Positions 44,900 to 56,999 of a stretch of 64,000 nucleotides of DNA are shown in pieces (positions within the stretch are counted from its first letter, which is position 1; every line of letters starts with the position of its first letter). The translations under genes were made by a program, and so were the position numbers. Origin of the DNA: Scleromitrula shiraiana. Lineage: Eukaryota > Ascomycota > Leotiomycetes > Helotiales > Sclerotiniaceae. The notes beneath the pieces were generated by a model that was given only the letters and a program-made list of their open reading frames with translations, ran no database searches and had not been told where the DNA came from. The stretch spans positions 868,001-932,000 of the forward strand of contig JABELC010000009.1 in assembly GCA_028455995.1 (NCBI GenBank). The letters run 5' to 3'.

Positions 44900-46500
44900 G
44901 ATGATAATTTTCTTTTTTTTGTTTTTAATAATTTTAATATCTGAAAAATAAATAGTAAGTTTAAAATTTTTTATTTTAAATATTTTTATTAAACTTTATT
45001 TAATCTGATTAATTAATTATTATTTATTAATTATAAAGAAATTATTAATATAAATGTATATAATAATTTTTATAGTAAGATTATAATATATATAATTATT
45101 AATATTAAAAAGCTTAAATCTTATATCAATAAATTTAATATATAATATATTTTATTATAATTATAAAGATTATTTTAATTTATATAAAGCCTTTAATAAT
45201 ATATATATCTATAAAATATCGTTATTAATAAAGTTAAATATGATTCTATTTTTAATTTAATATAATAATAATTTAATAAAAATAAGTTTATCAAGTTTAT
45301 TATTTAAAAATATTATAATAATATTTATTTATTCAATTTTAAAATTGTTTTTTATTATTAATATTATAAAGATTTTCTATATAATTATTTTGTATATTTT
45401 TATATATATTTAATCATAATTCTTTTTATACTTTTATTTATATTTTTAAATAATTTAGTTAATCTTATATTTAATAATTTTTTTTTTATTATATTTTCAT
45501 TTAAAGATGAATTTATTTTATAAGATTTTATATTTGTTAATAATATTAAATACTTTAAATTTCTTGATTGATTTAAATATCTTATTATTATATAACGATT
45601 TATATTTTGATTCGATAGTTTTGATTTAGTATTTTTTTTTTAAGTTTGTTAATGCTTTTTTTAAAGTTTTAAAATCATTATTATTATTATAATATATTAT
45701 ATTAAATATAGCGAATGTTATTTATATATTATATAAAAATTTAATAATTTTATTAATATCAATTAATAATGCCTTTTTTTTATTTTTTAAATTTATTAAT
45801 CAACCCCATTTTTTTTTTAAATTCAAATAAAATAAAAAATAAAACCTCGTTAACAATTTCAATATCATTATTATTATCAAATATTTAATCAAATAGTTTT
45901 TTGTTTTTAATTTCTATATATTTATTTATATTAAATAGTTTTTTTAATATATTAATAATAAATTTATTAAATTATATATATTAAAAACTATTTATTAGTT
46001 TTAAAACATTATTATTATTATCCTTTTTATTTTAAAAATCAATAATAATATTATCATCTAAATTAATAACTAAATTTTTTTTATCAAATCAAACATTTAA
46101 AATTTATATAATTTTTTTTTAATTTATATTAAAATATATATATAATATATATAATTACCTTCAAAATTTATTAAAATATCAATTTCAATATATAAAATAA
46201 GTTTTTAATTAAAAATATGCTTTTTTTTTAGAATATATATATATACTTTATAGTTTAATATATATAAATATATGATTGAAAATTTATTATTATGATTTAG
46301 ATTGATTTAATTTATAAATACTTTATATAAAATTATTTTTTTGATTAAAATAATTATAATTTAATTTATAATATAAATTATACTTTAATATATCTTTAAT
46401 TAAAGTATTAAAGGTATTTCTTTGTTAATTATGATTATTTGCATTTTTTTAAATAAAATACAAATTGATCATTCTAAAACCCTATTTTGATCTAAAATGT
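44900..46500 (-). pseudogene. Copia pol relic (integrase C-terminal part, reverse transcriptase)
   Basis: Minus-strand text reading through stops shows, near 46200-46130, KLIFYIEIDILINFEGNYIY, matching the KLDPRAxxGxLVGFEGxNIY segment before RT in copia elements. Near 45060-45030 it shows IIYIYINNFFIINK, matching the IYVDDLLIIGK active site (both Asp read Asn, as RIP would do), preceded by ILLKALYKLK for LLLKALYGLKQS. There is no intact frame. Confidence 0.65.
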
Positions 46501-47416
46501 ATAATATAGTAAATTTAATAATTAAACTAGTATCTTTAATAAGTTTATCTAAATCATTTATATTATATTTTTTATCTTTATTTAATCTTTATTTTATAAG
46601 TTTTTGATCATATTAAAATTCGAATTGCTTTATAATGATTTATAAAGTTAATTTAATGCCTTTTTTATATTTATGAATATAGATTTATTTAAATTAAAAT
46701 ATTTTATTAATAATAATAATAATATATTAATATTTATTAATATTAACTAAATTGATTTTAATAATATTAATATATAAAAACTTAAAGATTTTGATTAGTT
46801 TTAAATTAATAATCTTTTATAATATTTAATATGATTTTACTAGTTCATATATTTTATAAACTTTTTTTTTATTTTTAAAATATTTTATTAAATCTTTAAT
46901 AAACAATTTTTTCACTATTTTTTAAGTTGCCTTAATATTTTTTTTAAAAAAATATTCAAATTATCTATATTAAATATTTATATTAATACGTTTTTTATAA
47001 ATATTAATATTTAAAAATAATATTAAAAATATTAAATAGATTATTATTTTATTTTATAATTGAGTGATGATATATATATTTAAATTTACCTAGAAATAAG
47101 CAATTTTTTTACTATTCTATATATAATTATATCATATATATCTACTATTCTTTTACTATATTATATCTAAAAATAATTTTAATAATAATTTATTAAAATA
47201 TAAAGTGTTTTAATATAAAAAAAGTGTTTTGAATTTATTCTTTATAAAACATTCTAATACAATTTTATCTATTTCTATAAAATAAATTATTCCATTTATT
47301 AATAATAATCTAAATTTTTTTAATTTATATAATATAAATTTTTAAAACATAATAAATTTTAATATATTCTATATATAATGATATAAAATATTAATATTAT
47401 AGATTTAAATATATTT

Positions 47417-47546
47417 TGTCACGGTTCTAAGGTTCTGTACAAGTGTGGCCTTAGGCCACAAGGCCGAAACCACTTCTATATAGTCGGCTTTCTTTAGCCA
47501 GTTTAGACTTAGTTTTTTATAAATCAATAATTTTATTATTTTGATA
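47417..47546 (+). repeat. Gypsy 5' LTR
   Basis: 130 bp. Its first half keeps GC, including the perfect hairpin TGTGGCCTTAGGCCACA near 47444-47460, while its second half is A/T-converted. Confidence 0.85.
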
Positions 47547-48929
47547 GTTTGATTTATCTTTTTTTGTATAGAATTTTCTTTATTTTAAATATATAATTTT
47601 TATAATTATTTTAGTCTTTTTGATTATTTAATTTCTATGTTTTTTAATATATTAGAGTTATAAAAATTTGTTTTTTATTTATTTGTTTATTTATATAATC
47701 AAACGCAATTTTAAATTTAAAAAAAAAATTTTTCTTTATTTATTTGTATTTTTTATTTTATAAAATACCTATCTACAAATAGTTTTTACAATCCATTTTT
47801 TATAGCCTATTTCTTATATTTAAATATCAAGCCTATCTTTTTGTCTCTCTATCTCCTTATCTCTTTATCTCTTTATTTCTCTATCCTCCCTATCCTCGCC
47901 ATTATTATCATGCATAATTTACATAATATTAATAATTTGCTAATTATCTTTAATAAAGAATAGTTTCTAGAAATAATAGCTATTTTATATAGTTTCGAAA
48001 AAACACTTTAATTTTTTAATGCTAAAAAGCTTTATTATTGAGAAATTTTTAAAGTCTTTATTATTATTAATGATAATAAACAATTCTTTTTTAATATTTT
48101 TTTCGCTATTCTTTATAATTAAAATATAATTCATTTTAAAACTAATTAATAATTTATAGTTTTATAAAAAAATAATTAAAAATTAAATAATAAATTTATT
48201 AAAGTTTAATAAAGTTTTAATATAATTTTTCGATCCATTTTAGACTTTTATAATATTTTTTCCTTAATTTTAAATCTAAAAAAATTTTTTAATAATAAAA
48301 AAAATAAAAATATTAAATTTATTATATAGAAAATCTTTTACAATTTTTTTTATTTTAAATTTATTATTAATATTTCTTGTTTCTATTTTGAAATAATCAA
48401 AATTTTTTATATAATCTCTTTCTTCAATAATATAACATTTACTCTTTTTTAATCTATTTAACAAATTGCTTATAAACACTTTATTGACTTTATCTAATAA
48501 CTTTAATAAATAATAACTGTAATATTTAAAGCCCTCTCTATATTTTTTAATATTATAAATAATTTAATTTAACTAGATTTTTACACTAAATTTATTTTCT
48601 ACATTATTAAACTTGATTATAATAATAGTATCAAGATTGATTTGTTTAAAAAGAAAGTTAATGATAATTTGAAGGATTTTTTTCAAAGCAACGCTTTTAT
48701 TTTAACGAATAATGATTTAAAAAAATAGATAACTTTTTTTAATAAATTTTAAAAAAATAAGCTTATTTTTATATAAAAAAGTAAATCTATTCTATACTTT
48801 AAAATTATTAATGCAATTTTTCCTAAACAAACCTTTAAAATTTTAATAACAAATCAAAACTATAATAATCTAATAAATTTTTTCTAAATTAGATTTATAA
48901 AAAAAAAAAGATTATATTACTATATTAAA

Positions 48930-51900
48930 AATAAATATATATATTATAATAAAGATAATTATTATATAAAAAAATATTTAATCAAAATCATTAACAAAAA
49001 TTATAAAATCAATTAGGCCAATCTAAAGCATTTATATAATATATCTAATATCATTATTTATGATTAAAATAGTAATTTTGGGTTTAAACAAGGTTATAAA
49101 AAATACTAATTTAAGTACTATTAAATAAATAATATTATTCTCTTCAACTTTTATTAAATATTTGCAATTTCTATTTTATTTATTATAATATCAATCCTAT
49201 CTATAAACTATATTTTAAAAAAGATCGAGAAAGCAGAAAAAAAGGTACTTTTGATATAAGTTAACATTAAGGGTCTTTATCTGATTCAAATACATTAGCT
49301 TATTTTGCAGATGATTTAGAGAATGTTTCAAATCTAAAACTAAGCATTTTAAAATCTTTTATATATAATGTTTTATTATTAAATAGCCTATCTAACTTAT
49401 TACTTTATAGTTTTATAAAATCAAATCAAAATTGTATATATTATATATTTTTTTTTAATTTTAAATGCTTTGCAAAAACCTTTGCTAATGTTTCAATTAC
49501 ATATTGTAATAATTAGTATATTTTTGATTTTTCTAAGCTTCGGCATTTTTTATTAAATAATAATAAAAAATTTTTTTTCAAAAATATAATTTAAATTACT
49601 GTTATCCATTTTATTATTAGAATGTTTAAAAGATTTTATTTTAAATCTATTTTATTCTTTTTTATAAAATTTAATATTGATATTATTTTAAATATATTAT
49701 AATTATAATTGTATAATTTATATATATATTATATCGATAATAATTTAATATTTAATTTTTTTTTATATTTATAATATTATTTATCTTTTATTTTATTATT
49801 ATATATATTAAAAATTTTAAAAAAAGTCTTAATCTTTTTTTTTTAAATTTTGATAATCTTATTTTATTTATATAAGATTAATATAATTTTTAACATTAAA
49901 ATGATTATAATTAAATTTATATTTATAATGAAAGATATTATAAATAAAAATTTTTTTCATTTATTATTAAAAATAAAGAATAATATATTTGAAAATTTAA
50001 ACTTAAATAATAAAATTTCAAATAATAAAAGTTCAAATAGAGAGGATAAAGATAATAATTTAATCCTTAAAATTGATGCTATAGAAAATCTTAATAAGAA
50101 TAAGTTTATAGCCCATTTACTATAGTCTAAATTTGTTAAAATTATGGCTAATTAGCAATATATAATAATACTTCGTTTTTTATAAGATATTATAAATAAA
50201 TTACTTGTTATCTTTATTTTTAAGAAAATGATTGTTTTTAATAAGCTAATTAAAATATATATTTTATTGGCTCTTTTAATGTTGTTTTATTATTGATAAA
50301 GAGATATTTAAGCAAAATAATCTATATTAGATTATTTATTAAATAATATTTATATGAATTAAAGAGCTGTTACCATAGATCTATATTAAAATATTTTAAA
50401 AAATATTATTTTTTATAAAGATATTAAAGTTTAATTAAACTCTAAATTGCATAAATTTTTGGACAATCATTTTCAAATTTTTAATTTAAATAAAGTTTTA
50501 AATAAAGATATTAATAAATATATAAAAAGTAAATTAGATTATAATAAAATATATATCTTATTTAAATTATTATTAGAATACTAAAATCTCATTAATATTT
50601 TTTTTAAAAAGCTAGTAAACGTTTTATCTAAATATACCATTATAAATGCTAATATCGACCTAAAGTTTGGCTTTGAATTTTTTTATAATAAGAATTATCT
50701 TTTTATAATTAAAAAATATAAAATTATTTATAAATATATTAATAATAATATAAAAAAAGGATTTATTAGAAAATCTACATTATTTATAGCAATATCAATA
50801 TTTTTAATAAAAAAACTTAAAAAAAATATACAAATATATATCAATTATTACAATTTTAACAAAAACATAATTAAAAACCGCTTTTTAATTCCCTTAATAA
50901 AGGATATATTTAAATAATTAAATAAAGCAAAGGTTTTTATAAAGTTTAATATATTTATAGTTTTTAATAAAGTCTATTTAAAAAAAAGGGATAAATAAAA
51001 AATTATATTTATCATTTAATATAGATTGTATAAATATATAGTTATTTTTTTTAATTTATATAATACTTTAATTTATTTTTAAGCCTTTATTAATAATTCT
51101 TTTTTTAACCTTTTTAATATTATTATTTTTGTTTATTTTAATGATATTCTAATCTTTTTTATAAACAAATATAACCATAAAAATTATGTATAAAAAGTTT
51201 TAAAAAAGTTTTACAAAATGAATCTTTATTTTAATATTGATAAATATAAATTTAATATAATAAAAACAAAATATTTAAAATTGATTATATTTAGCAATAA
51301 AATTTTTATAGATTTAAATAAAATTAAGGCTATTATCAATTAAAAAGTTTTAATTTGATTAAAAAAATTATAAAGCTTTTTTAAATTTATAAATTTTTAT
51401 TAATAATTTATTAAAAGATATTTTAAAATAATAAATTCGTTAATAAGCTTATTATAAAAAAACATCTTTTAGTATTAATCCTTAATTTGCTAAAAGATGT
51501 TTGAAAAATTAAAAATACTATTTACTTTTGCTTTAATATTTAAATATTATAATTTAGATTTTGAGATAGTTATAAAAATTGATATTTTTAATTAGACTTT
51601 TAAAAGCGTATTATTATAAAAACAATTTAATAGCGAATAGTATTTAATAATTTATTTTTTATTTAAATACTTTTTATAAAAATATAATTATAATATTTAT
51701 AATAAAAAATTATTAATTATAATAAAAGTATTTAAAAAATAAAAGCTAAAATTAAAAAGAATAAATAATTTCAATATTTTATTAAATTATAAAAATCTTT
51801 AATATTTCATAATTATAAAACAACTTAATATTTATCAAATATAATAAACTAAATTTTTAAACAAATTTAATTTTCATATCCATTATGAATTCAGTATAAA

Positions 51901-52660
51901 AGCAATTAAATTAGATATATTAAATCAACTCTTTAAAAAAAAATTAACTTTTAAAAATATAAATAATGATTATATAAATTAACACTAATAAATTCTATTA
52001 TAATTTGATAAAATAGATTTATATATTTTAAATTCATTTAATCTAAACATAATTAAAAATTATTTTAGAAAGCTTATCTTAAATATTAAAACTTTAATCG
52101 ATATAATTATTAATAAAGTATATAAATAATCGAATATTATTATATATATAATTTAAATAATTTAATTAAAAAAATTATAAATATAGCTTTAAAAATTGTT
52201 TAAATATCTATAATTAATTTTATTTACAATTTGTTTTATATAAAAAAAAAGAATTTATTATAAAAAATAATTATTTATTTTTTTAAATAAAAAAATAATA
52301 ATACAAATTTTTTATCGTAACTATTCTATTTTATTAATAAATTATCTAGATTATATAAAATATATCAAAATAATCTAATATTTATATATTTAAAAAAGCT
52401 TAATATAGAATATTACACATTTTATAAAAAATTATTATACTTATTTATATTTAAAAACTTTGCACTTAACTTTTTAAAACTTATTATATTTTTTAAAAAT
52501 ATTTTATTGTATTTAATTAAATATTATTATTAATTATATTATATTTTTACCAAAATATCAATATTATAATATATTATATAAATATATTTTAATAATTATC
52601 AACCATTTAATTAAAATACGCCATTTTGTTTTTATTATCTTTCTAAATATTACAAATTTG
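48930..52660 (+). pseudogene. Gypsy gag-pol relic
   Basis: The zinc-knuckle spacing C-x2-C-x4-H-x4-C is preserved at 48936-48977, but all four ligand codons read TAT (Tyr). RT is recognised near 51120-51440: YFNDILIF for Y-x-DDILIF, then KVLKKFYKMNLYFNIDKYKF and a FFKFINFY block like FLGFANFYRRF. RNase H is near 51540-51930 (DIFN, NIYNKKLLIIIKVF, HDK-like NYKNL). Integrase is near 52580-52635, where IINHLIKIRHFV stands for VVDRLTKMRHFI (catalytic Asp codon now Asn). Stops are everywhere. Confidence 0.7.
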
Positions 52661-54141
52661 ATAAATATTTTTGTTTTTTGAATTTGAAATTTATATAATA
52701 CTTCCAATATTATAATAAGTGATTAAAAAACTTAATTTATATTAGTATTCTAAAGGCAATTATATAAGCAATTAAATATAATTTTATTATTTAGTTTTGC
52801 ATTCTATCTATAAATAAATGAATAACTAAAGAATTTAAATTAGATAATAAAGGTATATTTATATAGTTTTATTGCTTTCTTACAAAATAATTAAATCGAT
52901 TAGCTACTATTAGCTAAGTTTATTTTGAATAATGCTATATTTAAATCGATTTTAATATCATTATTTTTTGTGAATTATGAGTTTAATCTTAAATTAAAAA
53001 TAAAGCTTTTTTTTTTTTTATAATTAATATTTATAATATAAAAAAAGAAATATTTATTTATAAATATATTAATAATATATTTTTAAAAGATTATTGATTT
53101 TTTGTAAAAATTTTTAATATCAATATATAAAATTTAGTTTAAATATATTAACTATTAAAAAATTGATTATTTAAAATATAAAATAAAAAACATAGTTTTT
53201 CTAAATATAAAAAATATTTAAATTATTTATTTAATAATTAAACTTAATAATAAACACTGCTTATATAAAATATTAATAATTTATTTTAATATATATTAAT
53301 TAAAATTATTAGAAAAATTCTAGATATTTCTAGTTTTCTATATATTATTTTTTACATTAACTCTAATAAACTTTTTCTCTAAATAATTCATTATCAATAA
53401 ATTTTTCAATTCTAAACATAAAGATAATAATATTTTTTTAAAAGAAAATAATATAATAAATAATTATATTAAATAAAAATTCAAAAAAATATTAAATATC
53501 AAAAAATTAAGAAATAGAGCATACTTTTTTAAAGTTTAATAAAAAAATTATAATTTAATATTTATTTAAAAAAATTATATATAAAGATATAAAAACCAAT
53601 TATGCGATTTCTATAAATAATTTAAAAATATATTAAAATATAGGCTAGTTTAGTTTATAAAATAAAAATTTTTAGAAACCGAGATAAAAGATATATATAA
53701 TTATTTAATTTTAGATTATTATAAAAATTTGTATATAATAAATAGTTTAATTTTAGGTTAATATAAGCATTATATAAAGTTAAATATAAAATATAATTTC
53801 CTTTATTTAATAAGTATAAACAAAAAGCATTAAAAACACTTATTTTATAAATAGAGTTTTATAATAAAATATAGTATATAAATTATATTAAATTGAATTG
53901 AAATGTATAAAAACGCGTAAAAACATATAAAAATATAGAAAAATATATAAAAACGTATAAAAACATATAATGATAATATAATATTGTTATAAAGATAATA
54001 TTAATATTCATTTAATATTTGCTTTTATCTGTTTTCTTTTTTTTACATAAAAATTATTTTATTTTAATCTAAATTTTAAAACGCTGCTGTTTTGTTTGCT
54101 CGCCTCTAATTAATCAAAATATGCAGTTTAAAAATAACAAT

Positions 54142-54271
54142 TATCATAATTCTAAGGTTCTATACAAGTATGGCCTTAAACTACAAGGCCAAAACTATTT
54201 TTATATAATTGGCCTTCTTTAGCCAGCTTAGACTTAGTTCCTTATGAATCAACAACTTTACTACCTTGACA
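54142..54271 (+). repeat. Gypsy 3' LTR
   Basis: 130 bp matching 47417-47546. In contrast to the left copy, the first half is A/T-converted (hairpin now TATGGCCTTAAACTACA) and the second half keeps GC (CTTTACTACCTTGACA at the end). The two copies together show the ancestral LTR. Confidence 0.85.
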
Positions 54272-55967
54272 TATTTATATTAAATATTTATAATAATATT
54301 TAAGATTAATTTATTATTAAATAAGCTATATAAAAAACTTTTAATCATTATAAATAATATTATTATTATTATTCTAAAATTCTTATAATTATTAAACTTT
54401 TTTTTATTATTTGAATTTAAAGCTTTATCATTAAATTTATTATTTAACATCCTATTCTTGATCTTAATCCAAATTTTCTATTTAATATCATTCTTATTCT
54501 TCTATTTTTTCTTTATATCAACGTTTTTTAAATTATTTAAGTATATATTAAAATTATAAAGTTAAACTAAATTAAAACTAAAATTATCGCAATAAATATA
54601 CAAATTAGATTTATTAAAATAATTAAAATTAAAATTGTTTTATTTAAATATAACTTTTTTTTTTATAAAACTCTTTAACTCTTATTATTAAAAAGTATTA
54701 TTCTATTTTCCAAATTTTCGATTTATCAAACTTTATTAATAAAATCAATTATAAAATCCTTTACTATACTGAATTTATCTATTTTTAAACTTCAAGTAAT
54801 AAAGCATTATTATTCTATCTAAATAAAAAACTTTTTATCTACCATTATAATAAATTATATATATTAAATTATTATATTTAATACTAACTTTGCTTTAATA
54901 AATTTTACAAATAATCAACAAATTATAATAATTATTTTTTAAATACTTTTAAAATTATTTATATTTATTTAATTATATTTAATTAATTCATTATAATTAA
55001 AAATATAATCTTTATTTTTATATTAATATTTAAAAACTTTAATTATTTTTCAAATTGTTTTTTTATTTTCAATTAATTTTATCAAATTAATATAAAAAAA
55101 TTAACAAATAATAATATACATTTTTATATTTTTTTTATTTTATTTTTTCTAAACCTTGATTTCTATTTTAATTATAAATATTATAAAATCAATATCTTTT
55201 AATATTACTACTTTTTTTTTAATAACTTTTTTTAATCCATTTATATCAACAATATTCTTAATATTTTTGATTTAATATAAATAATTTTTTTCTTTTTTAA
55301 AATATTGCTTTAAATTTATCTATAAAACAAACAATAATAAACTTGATTCTACTATTAAATTAATTAAATCTATTAATAAAAATAAAAATAATAATTTTAA
55401 TAATTATTATAATAACAATTAATAAAAAAAAATTGAAAAAAACAATAACCTATTAAATATTATTATAATTTTTTATTAAATTATATAATTAATCTTCCAT
55501 ATTATTTTATTAATTTTATAATATTAAAATGATTCTTCAAACAAAAAAGTTAAATCAATTTCTATATTTTATACAAAACTATTAATTATAATTTCTTTTT
55601 TAATAATATCCAATATTTTATCAAATAAATATTAAAAATATAAATTAACAAAATTATTAATATATTCTAATTCTAATATAGATTTTTAAAGATTTATCAT
55701 TATTAACCTATATTCTTATTAATTTATATTAAAAATTAATAAATTTTTATTTAATTTAAAATTTTTATTTGATTTAACATTATTAAATACTTTATAAACT
55801 TTTATTATTATAATATTTGTTTGATTTTTAGCGATTCGTTTCGACTTTTTTTTAATAATATCCTTTATAAAAAACTTAAAATAAAAATAATAAATAAACT
55901 TTTTTAAATATAATTTGAATGAATTAAATATAATTAATAACTTTTAAATATTTCTAGATTTATAATC

Positions 55968-56135
55968 TATAAAAGATCAAATATAAAAAAAAGCATTATA
56001 AATTGATATATCATTATATTATTAATTGATTAATTAAAGTCTTGATCTTATAAAGGGAGATATATATTAACTATTAATTATGTAATTACATTAATCCCAA
56101 TATGGAGTGATCCTTATCCGGCAACCATTCTAACA
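55968..56135 (-). repeat. Copia right LTR (5' LTR in element sense)
   Basis: 168 bp. The outer end keeps GC (GTGATCCTTATCCGGCAACC), the inner part is A/T-converted. Followed directly by the TTTA microsatellite. Confidence 0.85.
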
Positions 56136-56395
<260 letters not shown>

Positions 56396-56999
56396 TCTCT
56401 GTCACTTTATTTACATCACTCACTCACTCACTCACTCACTCACTCCTTTCCTCTCTACCGACCATCCACCAATCTATCGATTCGACTCACTGGCACTCCA
56501 TCATAACGATACCTCCAAATGCGAACAAATGCACTGTGAATGTGATTTATTTATATGTACAATGTGGAATTTATTCATCTATGTATGTATCGTATCGTAT
56601 GTATGGTGGTAATAGAAGTGGTAATCCCTAACCAACCTAACGCAATGCTTGCTCGCTCTATCGCTCACTGAGGTATCATCTAATCTAATCTGATCTAATC
56701 TAATCTAATGTAATGGAATGCGATGCAATGCGATGTGATGCGATGTGATGTGATAAAATGCAATACTGTACAAATCAAACAACAGACAACACGAAAACAA
56801 GAAAGAAAGGAAGGAAGGAAGGAAGGAAGAAGAGAAGGGGTAATTGCATCCTTCTAGCATTCTTTCTTTCTTTCTTTATTTCTTTCTTCCCACTTCTATT
56901 ACTCTTCAATCCGTGAAATGCCCCAATCGTATCCTCTCCATTTTTTCCACCTCTGTCCTCTTTCTATGTAAATATACAACACAACACAACACAGCCCAT
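56396..56999. other. Low-complexity spacer
   Basis: Holds (CACT)n at 56417-56449, CTAATCTAAT-type repeats near 56680-56710, GATGCGATGTGATG repeats near 56720-56755, and (AAGG)n near 56806-56830. No gene. Confidence 0.6.

Larger units (their letters stand above)
47417..54271 (+). mobile_element. Inner Ty3/gypsy LTR retrotransposon, RIP-mutated
   Basis: 130-bp LTRs at 47417-47546 and 54142-54271, beginning TGTCACGG/TATCATAA and ending TTGATA/CTTGACA, flank a 6595-bp interior. The 5-bp sequence TATTT lies immediately outside both ends (47412-47416 and 54272-54276), a target duplication in the copia element. Pol remnants on the plus strand in the order gag zinc knuckle, RT, RNase H, integrase give the gypsy order. 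Total length 6855 bp. It is not intact. Confidence 0.85.
43834..56135 (-). mobile_element. Outer Ty1/copia LTR retrotransposon, RIP-mutated
   Basis: 168-bp direct repeats at 43834-44001 and 55968-56135 are the LTRs. They begin TATAAAAGG/TATAAAAGA and end TTAATA/CTAACA, i.e. TG...CA ends changed by C-to-T/G-to-A. A 5-bp duplication TTTAT flanks them (43829-43833, 56136-56140), though inside a TTTA repeat. Minus-strand pol remnants (RT motif near 45036-45055, integrase/RT linker near 46140-46200) identify copia. Without the inner element it is about 5.4 kb. The internal gag side (55967-54277) and pol side (47411-44002) are separated by the inner insertion. The internal sequence is nearly pure A/T with pervasive stops. 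Confidence 0.85.

Noticed and set aside
48276..48479. 67-codon frame in the gypsy element
   Set aside because: Lys/Ile/Phe-only composition of an A/T-rich ruin with no domain; opposite to the element's sense.
49850..50125. 91-codon plus frame in the gypsy element
   Set aside because: Low-complexity Asn/Lys/Ile frame inside RIP-mutated gag-pol; not an independent gene.
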